A DNA stretch of 42,423 nt from CAZNFR01 sp964572225 (lineage in GTDB: Bacteria > Bacteroidota > Bacteroidia > Bacteroidales > GCA-2748055). Shown in pieces: positions 35,346-42,423 of the stretch. The DNA lies in assembly GCA_964572225.1 (NCBI GenBank), contig CAZNFR010000026.1, positions 1 through 42,423 of the forward strand, read 5' to 3'. Numbering within the stretch: position 1 is the first letter of the stretch; the number at the start of each line of letters is the position of its first letter. Position numbers and translations under genes: made by a program. The notes beneath the pieces are model-generated. The model ran no database searches. It was not told where the DNA came from and worked only from the letters and a program-made list of their open reading frames with translations.

Positions 35346-37532
35346 TCAGGAACCCATCTCCAGTTGGTTTTTTACCAGTTGAAAATATTTACCTCGCAAT
35401 CGGGTTAACTGTTGATGATTTCCGGTTTCCACTACCTGTCCATTATCGAGAACCACAATCTGATCTGCATTTTTAACGGTACTCAGGCGATGTGCAACAA
35501 TGATTACAGTTTTACCCCGGTAAATTTCCTCCAGATTTTCCATGATCTGTCTTTCGTTATTGGCATCAAGTGAACTAGTGCCTTCATCCAGGATGAGGTA
35601 ATCCGGATCTTTGTATACGGCTCTGGCGATAAGAATACGTTGTTTTTCCCCCCCGCTGATCATTTGACCTTCATTGCCGATCCGGGTATTGTAACCCAGG
35701 GGAAGGTTTTCAATAAACTCGCTGATATTTGAAATTTGTGCTGACTTAACCAGCTTACGGGTGTCTATTTCATCCCTCCCCAATGCGATATTTCCTGCAA
35801 TGGTGTCTGAAAAAATAAAACCATCCTGAAGTACGGTTCCACATCTTTTTCTCCATGCTGAAGTATTGATGTTTCGGATGCTTTGATCCCCAATCTTTAT
35901 GTCTCCTTGGGTAGGTTGGTAATAACCCAGCAAAAGTTTCAGGAGAGTGGTTTTGCCGCTACCGCTCACTCCCACGAAAGCAGTTACGGAGTTTTCAGGG
36001 ATCTCAAGGTTAATATCTTTAAGTACCATCTTACTATGCGGTCCCTCGTAACGGAAAGAGAGATCGCGGAAAGAGATAGATTTTCCTGTGGGCTCCAAAT
36101 TTAGCGCTGTATCCTCTTTTTCTTCATCTTCGTTGTTATGGATTTCGGCCAGGCGTTCCAGACTGATCTTTGCATCCTGTCCTGTGCGCAAAAACCAGAC
36201 GGCTCTCTCGATGGGTCCGTTTAGCTGACCGAGTATATAGGAGACGGCGAGCATCATACCCAGAGTCATGTTCCCTTCGACAACTGCTGTGGCTGCAAAA
36301 AAGGTGATCAAAATATTTTTCACCTCGTTTATTAAAACAGCTCCCGCCTGTTGATACTGATTCAGAGAGAGTACCTTGACATTTACTTTAAAAAGGGAAG
36401 CCTGTACACTTTCCCATTCCCATCTTTTTTTCTTTTCGGCATTATTCAACTTGATTTCATCGATTCCATTGATGATCTGGATTAGTTTACTTTGGTTTTC
36501 CGATTGCTGTGAAAACCTTTTAAAATCCAATGTTCTTCTTCTTTTCATGAAAGCATAGATCCAGACAAAGTAAAGTATGGAGCCGAAAATGAAGATCAGA
36601 AAAATCTTTATGGAGTAAACTGCAAGGACAATGCTGAAGATAAACAGTGAAAAAAGAGCAAAAAGGATATCCAGGGAGGAAGTGGTCAGGAAGGATTCAA
36701 CCCTTTTATGATCACCTATCCTCTGAAGCAGGTCGCCGATAAGTTTCGTGTCGAAGAAACTCATGGGGAGTTTCATAAGCTTAAGCAAAAAGTCCGAAAT
36801 GAGGGATATATTAATTCTGGTGCTCAGATGAAGGAGGATCCATCCCCGGATAAATTCGACCGATTGCCGGCTGAGGATTAGCACAAGTTGGGCTAAAAGA
36901 ATCAAGAAAATGAAGGATTGGTCGCTGTTATTTATACCGAAATCTACAATTGCCTGTGTAAGGAAGGGAAGAATCAGCTGGATAAGTCCGGCGATAACAA
37001 TCCCGATTATTAACTGATTAATAAACTTTCGATAGGGCCTCAGGTAGGAAAGTAAAAAACGGAAACTCCCTTTCCTGAGTTTTTCACCTTCCTCGGCATA
37101 GAATTCTGGTTTGGGTTCAAGAAGCAAGGCAAGCCCGGTATCTTTTCCTTCCTGTAAATTGCTTATCCAGTTTTTTCTGAATTCCGAATGACTGTATTTA
37201 ATGATCCCAAAAGCTGGATCTGCAATATATATTCGGGTTTTGGTGGCTTTAAACAAAACAACGAAATGATTCTGTTCCCAGTGAAGGATGAGGGGTTTCG
37301 GTGCTTCCCTGATGAGTTGCTCAATTGTCAGGCTTACCCCCATGGTCCGAAACCCTATGGACTCTGCTGCATCGCTTATGCCAAGCATGGATACACCCTC
37401 CCGGGTAATAAATGAACGGTCTCTGAGGGTTTGAAGCGAGTAATTACGGCCATAATATTTTGCGATCATCCTGAGACAAGTCGGACCGCAATCCATGGCA
37501 TCCAATTGTTTGTAAAAAGGAAAAGAAGCCAT
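35346..37532 (-). CDS. C39-peptidase ABC exporter (bacteriocin/peptide type)
   Basis: Exports a leader-bearing peptide and cuts off its leader, ATP-driven; inner membrane, 728 residues. The N-terminal C39 peptidase has the cysteine Cys15 in AMDCGPTCLRM, His89 in WEQNHFVVL and Asp105 in IADPAFG, so the catalytic triad is intact. The transmembrane domain spans about 160-440. The ATPase domain has Walker A GVSGSGKTTLL (~520), signature ISGGEKQRI (~625) and Walker B YLILDEG (~647). Known substrates of this family end their leader in Gly-Gly. It is the last gene of a unit with the anti-sigma-like gene 45 bp upstream and the sigma factor before that. No cargo gene or HlyD-like adaptor is in the window. 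Confidence 0.94.
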   Translation of the reverse strand: MASFPFYKQLDAMDCGPTCLRMIAKYYGRNYSLQTLRDRSFITREGVSMLGISDAAESIGFRTMGVSLTIEQLIREAPKPLILHWEQNHFVVLFKATKTRIYIADPAFGIIKYSHSEFRKNWISNLQEGKDTGLALLLEPKPEFYAEEGEKLRKGSFRFLLSYLRPYRKFINQLIIGIVIAGLIQLILPFLTQAIVDFGINNSDQSFIFLILLAQLVLILSRQSVEFIRGWILLHLSTRINISLISDFLLKLMKLPMSFFDTKLIGDLLQRIGDHKRVESFLTTSSLDILFALFSLFIFSIVLAVYSIKIFLIFIFGSILYFVWIYAFMKRRRTLDFKRFSQQSENQSKLIQIINGIDEIKLNNAEKKKRWEWESVQASLFKVNVKVLSLNQYQQAGAVLINEVKNILITFFAATAVVEGNMTLGMMLAVSYILGQLNGPIERAVWFLRTGQDAKISLERLAEIHNNEDEEKEDTALNLEPTGKSISFRDLSFRYEGPHSKMVLKDINLEIPENSVTAFVGVSGSGKTTLLKLLLGYYQPTQGDIKIGDQSIRNINTSAWRKRCGTVLQDGFIFSDTIAGNIALGRDEIDTRKLVKSAQISNISEFIENLPLGYNTRIGNEGQMISGGEKQRILIARAVYKDPDYLILDEGTSSLDANNERQIMENLEEIYRGKTVIIVAHRLSTVKNADQIVVLDNGQVVETGNHQQLTRLRGKYFQLVKNQLEMGS

Positions 37533-37577
37533 TCCGTGAAGCTTGGGTGGCTTAAAAGTAAGAATAAAAATCTAAAT

Positions 37578-38447
37578 TTAATATCCCGGCGGGGGGATTG
37601 ATACTAACAACTCGCATGAAAGGGAAGAATAGGAGGAATTGCTATCACAAAGTTTTTGAAGCTGTATCTTTACCGACCCCGGATCATTTCTTTTAAGATC
37701 TATCAATGCCATATAAAATCTGGCACCATCGGAAAAACTACTTTCTTCCTGAATGAGAAATTGAAAATTTGTTGCAGCCTTCTCCAATTGATTGTTTTGC
37801 ATATGTAGCAATCCGGTAAGAAACACCATTTTTTCATTCCTTCCCTCAACCGACCGTAGGTTATCGTTGAGGTAAAAATCATAATACTCCTGATATTCTT
37901 CCTCCACTTTTAGTAGTCCATCCTTCACCAATAGACCTTCGGAGAGGTTGGACATTACAACGGGATCTTTACCCGGACTAAAAAACTTGGTATACAGAAT
38001 CTCAGTATCTGAAGGGTCGGGGTCCGGGCTGATGATCCTCATTATCCCAAATCCTATTCCAATAAGGATTATTATGGATGCAGCAATTTTCATTGAACGA
38101 TATGCATTGGGCGATTTGCTAGTTTGGGAGAAAAAGGTACCTGAGTCGGATTGATCAATCGAACCATTTAACTTACGGGAATGATGAAATCTTGACAGAT
38201 CATCTTCAATTTCAAGCTCTGTTAGCCGATCGATCCCGAGTTCGTCTGCTTCGTTTTCCAGACCTGGAAGGTCCTCATGCAGGGTTTGATACCTGTACCT
38301 CTCATTTAATTGATTTTCGAGAATTTCCCTTCGAAGGAAATACTCCTTTATTTCCTGATTTTCCTCGATCTCAAACTTTAGCTTTTCGATTTCATTATCC
38401 GATAGCTCTCCGCCAAAGTAAAGGTCTATTTTATCTTTTAAGTTCAT
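37578..38447 (-). CDS. Membrane anti-sigma-like protein with TPR-like C-terminus
   Basis: Likely controls the adjacent sigma factor; 289 residues. The cytoplasmic N-terminus (MNLKDKIDLYFGGELSDNEI) resembles the YxxGELS start of Bacteroidota anti-sigma proteins but has no zinc-binding cysteines. A single membrane helix lies at about 121-139 (IAASIIILIGIGFGIMRIIS). The outer part has a TPR-like helical stretch (VFLTGLLHMQNNQLEKAATN, then FQFLI), a possible sensor. It overlaps the sigma gene by 17 bp and is followed by the C39 exporter, so the three form one operon. The anti-sigma role is inferred from position and layout. Confidence 0.75.
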   Translation of the reverse strand: MNLKDKIDLYFGGELSDNEIEKLKFEIEENQEIKEYFLRREILENQLNERYRYQTLHEDLPGLENEADELGIDRLTELEIEDDLSRFHHSRKLNGSIDQSDSGTFFSQTSKSPNAYRSMKIAASIIILIGIGFGIMRIISPDPDPSDTEILYTKFFSPGKDPVVMSNLSEGLLVKDGLLKVEEEYQEYYDFYLNDNLRSVEGRNEKMVFLTGLLHMQNNQLEKAATNFQFLIQEESSFSDGARFYMALIDLKRNDPGSVKIQLQKLCDSNSSYSSLSCELLVSIPPPGY

Positions 38448-39006
38448 TTACCAGTTTTTTAAATTCCGGATCATTTTCAATGCGTTTGATCAGGCTTTTT
38501 TTACAACGGTATTTTCTGTCCATCGTATAATGCGCATTCCTAAACCCCATGATGGACATTATTTCATCTGTGGACGCACTATTAAAATGAAGCCGTAATA
38601 TTTTTTGACATTTGCTGCTGAGTTGATTAAAATGTTTGTCGAAAATGGCATGCATTCGGGTTTTATAATGTATTTCGTTTTCAGAATCTTCCACAAAGTC
38701 GATAATATATTCAGGATCCGCATAAGATTTCTGTCGTGCACGAATCTCCTGAATCCAGATCTTCTTGCATATGGAATAAAGATAGGTTGAAAATTTACAT
38801 CGCAATTCAAAACCATCTGCGGTGACTTTTCGGATTACTACCATCATTCCTTCCTGGAAAACATCCTGGGCAATGGAATAATCTCCGCCTGTCTTAATTA
38901 TCATGTTCTCTATCAGCGGTTTACATTTTTCATAGACATAAGTAAGAACCTGGTTTTCATTTTTTATGATACCCTCAAGGATTTCCTGGTCCTTGTAGTT
39001 TTTCAT
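38431..39006 (-). CDS. ECF-like RNA polymerase sigma-70 factor
   Basis: Directs RNA polymerase to a special promoter set; 191 residues. The region 2 core is visible in AQDVFQEGMMVVIRKV and FSTYLYSICKKIWIQEIRA, and region 4 in LSSKCQKILRLHFNSASTDE followed by IMSIMGFRNAHYTMDRKYRC, a helix-turn-helix. Its stop overlaps the start of the anti-sigma-like gene by 17 bp, implying translational coupling. A C39 exporter follows in the same operon, so the regulon may include that exporter and its cargo. A large imperfect palindrome lies upstream at 39071-39108. The sigma-70 family is clear; the ECF subgroup is not assigned. Confidence 0.9.
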   Translation of the reverse strand: MKNYKDQEILEGIIKNENQVLTYVYEKCKPLIENMIIKTGGDYSIAQDVFQEGMMVVIRKVTADGFELRCKFSTYLYSICKKIWIQEIRARQKSYADPEYIIDFVEDSENEIHYKTRMHAIFDKHFNQLSSKCQKILRLHFNSASTDEIMSIMGFRNAHYTMDRKYRCKKSLIKRIENDPEFKKLVNELKR

Positions 39007-39070
39007 AAATAGTTTATTAAAATGGGTTTATAAATAGTTAATGGAAGATAATTAATATATTTTTATAAGA

Positions 39071-39108
39071 ATCAGATTTTCAGTTTATTTTATAAATGAA
39101 AATCAGAT
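39071..39108. promoter_or_regulatory. Imperfect inverted repeat in the sigma/MFS divergent region
   Basis: Arms ATCAGATTTTCA (39071-39082) and TGAAAATCAGAT (39097-39108) pair at 11 of 12 positions around a 14-nt AT-rich loop. It lies 65 bp before the sigma start and 64 bp before the MFS start, a natural place for an operator. The function is inferred; AT-rich sequence gives such pairs by chance more easily. Confidence 0.4.
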
Positions 39109-39171
39109 AATTTTCAACAGGGGCAAAAGATGGGAATATGCAATTCCGGATTGTTAATAACTTAAACAGGT

Positions 39172-40557
39172 TTGATTTTGGCAGAGTTTTATCAAAAAGG
39201 GGATAGGAAGGCATTGTTCCGATTGCTGGCGTACGGGAGTGGGATGGCGGGCTGGTCCATTCTCATCAACATTATCTCTGTGATGTTGATCTATTTTTAC
39301 CTTCCCCCTTCCAACTCGGGTCTGGAACCTTTGATCCCCCAGTTCATGATAGTTGGAATATTTACTTTGCTTTCTCTGATATTGGCTTCCGGAAGGCTTA
39401 TCGATGCTGTAACAGATCCGTTAATTGCATGGCTTAGTGACCGGTTTGACTCACGGCTCGGAAGGAGAAGGCCATTTATGATTTTATCTGTCATTCCATC
39501 GGTTTTATTCTGTATCCTGATATTTTATCCTTGGTCGACAACGGAATCCAAAGAAAACTACCTCTCGCTCTTTATTTACCAGGCAGTTTTTTATTTTATG
39601 CTAACGCTTTATATCGTCCCTTATAATGCACTCATGCCCGAATTGGCAGAAACCGAGGATAAGCGAATAACCTTTTCCACGCTTCTTTCCTTAACCTATG
39701 TGCTGGGCATTATTGTGGCTTCACAACTGCCTGTTCTGGCCAGTCGGATTGGGGCCTTTAGTCAGGAAGGGAATCCTTCGGACCATTACCGCACAGCCAT
39801 TACTATCCTTGCTGTTTTTGCCGGCATTCTCATGATCATCCCTATTACTGTGGTCAAGGAATCCAAATATTGCAAACCGGTTAAGTCAGCTCCGTCTATG
39901 TTGGAAGCTTTAAAAATAGTACTGGGCAACCGGCGGTTCCTGATATTTTTGATTGCAGATGCTTCTTTTTTTATAACCATTGCCATTATAACCAGCGGAA
40001 TTATATACTATGTTAATGTTTTGTTTGGTATGCCTGAAGCACTCGCATCCAAATATCTTTCCTTGATGATACTGCTGTCTCTTATCTTTTATCCCTTTAT
40101 TAAGAAACTTACCGGCAGGTTTGGGAAGAAGCGGTTAATTATTTTTTCTTTTTTATCCTTTTCGATCGTATTTCTGTTAATTCTCTTTTCAGATTACCTA
40201 AATTTTGTCCCATCGGGCACTTTGTTGCTTATCATCGTAATAGTCTCGGCTCCTCCCACTGCGGTACTGGGTATTCTTCCCTACGCGATAATTGCTGAGA
40301 TTGCCGGACAGGAATCCCGGTTGTCCGGAAATAAAATTGAAGGTATGTTTTATGCAGTTCGAACATTTACCGACAAGCTGGGACAGACCATCGGAGTTAT
40401 GAGTTTTGCCATTCTAACCATCTGGGGTAAAGATCCGGAAAATAATCTAGGAATAAAACTTAGTGCTTTACTTGGAAGTATCGTATGTGTAATTGCTGCC
40501 CTGACATTTCTACGTTACAGGGAAAAGGAATTTCAAAAGAAGGAATCGTCGGAATGA
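39172..40557 (+). CDS. GPH-type MFS sugar/cation symporter-like permease
   Basis: Inner-membrane permease of about 461 residues with roughly 12 helices, in the MelB-like glycoside-pentoside-hexuronide branch. Visible features are the loop 2-3 motif AVTDPLIAWLSDRFDSRLGR, then RRPFMI, and VPYNALMPELAE in the middle, typical of GPH proteins. No ATG precedes helix 1 in frame: a stop lies at 39163, and the possible starts are TTG at 39172 or 39178, or ATG at 39244, which would clip helix 1. I chose TTG 39172. It is divergent from the sigma operon and convergent with a second exporter. Substrate unknown; export of a glycoside is as likely as uptake. Confidence 0.85.
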   Translation: MILAEFYQKGDRKALFRLLAYGSGMAGWSILINIISVMLIYFYLPPSNSGLEPLIPQFMIVGIFTLLSLILASGRLIDAVTDPLIAWLSDRFDSRLGRRRPFMILSVIPSVLFCILIFYPWSTTESKENYLSLFIYQAVFYFMLTLYIVPYNALMPELAETEDKRITFSTLLSLTYVLGIIVASQLPVLASRIGAFSQEGNPSDHYRTAITILAVFAGILMIIPITVVKESKYCKPVKSAPSMLEALKIVLGNRRFLIFLIADASFFITIAIITSGIIYYVNVLFGMPEALASKYLSLMILLSLIFYPFIKKLTGRFGKKRLIIFSFLSFSIVFLLILFSDYLNFVPSGTLLLIIVIVSAPPTAVLGILPYAIIAEIAGQESRLSGNKIEGMFYAVRTFTDKLGQTIGVMSFAILTIWGKDPENNLGIKLSALLGSIVCVIAALTFLRYREKEFQKKESSE

Positions 40558-40589
40558 AAAAAAGGCAGTTCCAGGAGAAGACTGCCTTT
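40557..40589 (-). terminator. Intrinsic terminator between the MFS and second ABC gene
   Basis: Inverted repeat AAAGGCAGT (40561-40569) and ACTGCCTTT (40581-40589) with an 11-nt loop. On the minus strand the stem runs into seven Ts, so it best serves the ABC exporter gene ending at 40742. The hairpin could also halt the plus-strand MFS transcript, although its T tract is short. Confidence 0.65.
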
Positions 40590-40741
40590 GAGGAAGTTCT
40601 AGTTAGTACGAGAAAAAAGGAGAATCGATCAATGTGGAACAAGATATAATTTATTTGATTAAAAAACTAATCTCGCTAATAAATTTTCAATTTTGAGGCC
40701 TTATTCGGGGTGAAAAGTGATAAAATGAAAGACAGAACAGG

Positions 40742-42423
40742 TCAATCCTCCTTATATTCGATCCAGAATTTTCTGTAACTAAGATTATTTTCAAAAAGGG
40801 TATGGTGGTTACCGGTTAACATTGCCTTACCCCCGGATAATAGAACAACCCGGTCGGCTCTGCCGGCAATATAACTATTATGAGTTACCAGAAGTATCAG
40901 CTTTCCTGTTGAAGCATATTCACTGAGAAGGTCAAGAATTTTTTGAGCTGAACTTTTATCCATGGATGAAGTGGGCTCATCCAGGATCAGAATATCAGGA
41001 TCATGATATAAACCACGGGCTATCGCAATTTTTTGTCTTTCACCTCCCGAAAAATTATTCCCATCTTCGGAGATCATGGTTGCAAACCCCTGTGGAAGCT
41101 TTGTCAGCATATCACCCAGTCCGGCAAGCTCACACACTTGCTTCACTCTTGCCGGGTCCGGTTCCAGATTGCCAAGGGCGATATTTTCCATAAATGTACC
41201 CCTGATCAAAATACTGTTTTGGGGAATGTATCCAGTCATTTTATTAAGATCCTCCCGTCTGATATATCGAAGGTCCATATCCTGATACCATATATTCCCA
41301 TTAACAGGGGTTTCAAGTTTTTGAATCAAATGAAGTAAGGTTGACTTACCGGAACCGTTTTCCCCGAGAATTGCGGTAATCTCTCCGGCCCTGATATCCA
41401 GATTCAGGTTTTTAAAAAGTTCAGGTTGTCCGGGATAGTTAAAGGAAAGATTGGAGATCCGGATATCAAAATTCGCAGCAGAATCAGGAAGTCGCATTAA
41501 ATCCCTACTCTCCTCATCGGATTCCAGGTCCAGCACCTGAAAAAGTCTGTCGGCAGCAATGAATGCATCCTGTATCCAACGGTTTGAATGAATTAGGGTA
41601 TTTAGAGGCTTTGCAATGTAAGTGAATAGAGTAAAAAAGGATAATAATTCTCCGGTGGTTAGCTGACCCCTGAAGATTAATCCGGATCCACTCCATAGAA
41701 TCCCGACGACCATTAAATTGGATAATAAGTCTGTGGAATGATAGGCAAGACTGCTGTTTTTTCCGATACTGAATCCTGTTCTCAACAATTTAAGGCATCT
41801 TTCCTCCATTCGAATATTAAAATAATCAGGTGTTGGTGAAGTTTTGATAATGGTGTGTGCCCTGACCGTTTCTACAAAACCCGATTCCAGATCGGCGCTG
41901 TATTCCATTGCTTTTCTTAAAAAGACCCTATTGAACCTGTTATAAAGAATATAAATGACCAGATAAACGGGAATTGCCAGGATGATAAGGATTGCCAGTT
42001 TCATTGAATAATTTAGCATAAACGAAATGGTTACCAACAGTATTATGCTATCTACACTAAGCTCAAGCGCCATATTATTAATAAATGAGCGAATCTTCAT
42101 TGCGTCGTTAATTCTGGAGATGATTTCACCGGTTCGCATGGTTACAAAAAATCGGGAAGGTAGTTTCATCAGATGGCGGAAATACCCGATGATTAGCGAT
42201 GCATCAATTTTAATTCCTGATTTAATGATCAGGATGTTTTTTACATAACCAATATAAATCCTTGCAATAATTATAAGGATAAGAAGCAGGCTCAAACGGT
42301 TAAGCAGATTATTGTTACCCGAAGGAATGATCCTGTCAATCAGGTTTTCCACATAGAGGGAGGTGGAAATCCCCAATATACTGTAAACACAAGCACCAAG
42401 TAGCGCATGCAACAGGACCTGCC
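40742..42423 (-). CDS. ABC exporter of the peptide/bacteriocin type, 5'-truncated at right edge
   Basis: Inner-membrane ABC exporter half, visible over 560 codons and open to the window edge. The first in-frame TTG at 42412 is not a convincing start. The membrane domain has PSRFFVTMRTGEIISRINDA, the pattern of ComA/LagD-like peptide exporters, and the visible start (VYSILGISTSLYVENLIDRI, then IPSG) matches their first core helices. Such proteins usually carry about 150 residues of C39 peptidase before this point, so one may lie beyond the edge. The ATPase has Walker A ILGENGSGKSTLL, signature FSGGERQKIAIARG and Walker B ILILDEPTSSMD. It is transcribed towards the terminator at 40557-40589. 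It is diverged from the C39 exporter at 35346 and not a recent duplicate. Confidence 0.88.
   Translation of the reverse strand, partial: QVLLHALLGACVYSILGISTSLYVENLIDRIIPSGNNNLLNRLSLLLILIIIARIYIGYVKNILIIKSGIKIDASLIIGYFRHLMKLPSRFFVTMRTGEIISRINDAMKIRSFINNMALELSVDSIILLVTISFMLNYSMKLAILIILAIPVYLVIYILYNRFNRVFLRKAMEYSADLESGFVETVRAHTIIKTSPTPDYFNIRMEERCLKLLRTGFSIGKNSSLAYHSTDLLSNLMVVGILWSGSGLIFRGQLTTGELLSFFTLFTYIAKPLNTLIHSNRWIQDAFIAADRLFQVLDLESDEESRDLMRLPDSAANFDIRISNLSFNYPGQPELFKNLNLDIRAGEITAILGENGSGKSTLLHLIQKLETPVNGNIWYQDMDLRYIRREDLNKMTGYIPQNSILIRGTFMENIALGNLEPDPARVKQVCELAGLGDMLTKLPQGFATMISEDGNNFSGGERQKIAIARGLYHDPDILILDEPTSSMDKSSAQKILDLLSEYASTGKLILLVTHNSYIAGRADRVVLLSGGKAMLTGNHHTLFENNLSYRKFWIEYKED

Noticed and set aside
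40460..40642. Minus-strand 60-codon frame beside the ABC exporter, considered as a secreted-peptide precursor
   Set aside because: No Gly-Gly leader pattern; it overlaps the MFS gene end and the terminator.

Overview
The window looks like a chromosomal segment of a Bacteroidota bacterium, probably a Bacteroidales or related lineage in a draft or metagenome assembly. Four observations support this. There are two giant exported proteins with type IX secretion system (T9SS) C-terminal domains and a PorP/SprF partner. Several promoters have the Bacteroidota form TTTG-N18-21-TAnnTTTG. Several lipoproteins carry acidic residues after the lipobox cysteine. Typical Bacteroidota families such as DUF4831 and TPR-SpoIIE fusions are present. 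A run of 10 Ns at 11922-11931 marks a scaffold gap. I see no tRNA, rRNA, CRISPR array, IS element or phage gene.

Layout. 1-836 is the N-terminal part of a class II photolyase running off the left edge. 982-8987 holds a giant 16-fold PKD-repeat surface protein and a TPR/SpoIIE-type sensor phosphatase. 9127-18425 is rich in peptide uptake and housekeeping genes: a POT peptide transporter, a bifunctional NAD(P)HX repair enzyme interrupted by the N gap, a DUF4831 lipoprotein, then OPT oligopeptide transporter, PqqD-like protein, Xaa-His dipeptidase and a small lipoprotein. 18431-23136 is a metH-metF methionine/folate operon on the minus strand. 23263-26744 holds a long-chain acyl-CoA synthetase-like gene and a divergent MFS permease. 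26775-28658 is a two-gene minus-strand unit: an exported ankyrin-repeat/beta-barrel-like protein and a small cysteine-containing lipoprotein.

29188-35345 is a T9SS unit: a 1718-residue multidomain adhesin-like protein (CUB-like, LamG-like, Calx-beta, eight Ig/PKD-like repeats, two SprB-like repeats and a gliding-motility C-terminal domain), followed after 2 bp by its PorP/SprF partner. 35346-42423 is the least ordinary region. It holds an ECF-type sigma factor, an overlapping membrane anti-sigma-like protein and a C39-peptidase ABC exporter in one minus-strand operon. Next come a divergent GPH-type MFS permease and a second exporter of the peptide/bacteriocin ABC type, cut by the right edge. 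No precursor peptide, HlyD-like adaptor or modification enzyme for these exporters lies in the window, so the cargo is unknown.

Taken together the genes describe a peptide-scavenging bacterium with an elaborate surface secreted by the T9SS. The best candidate for an undescribed system is the sigma/anti-sigma-controlled C39 exporter locus at the right end. It is incomplete here, and its novelty cannot be judged without the flanking sequence.
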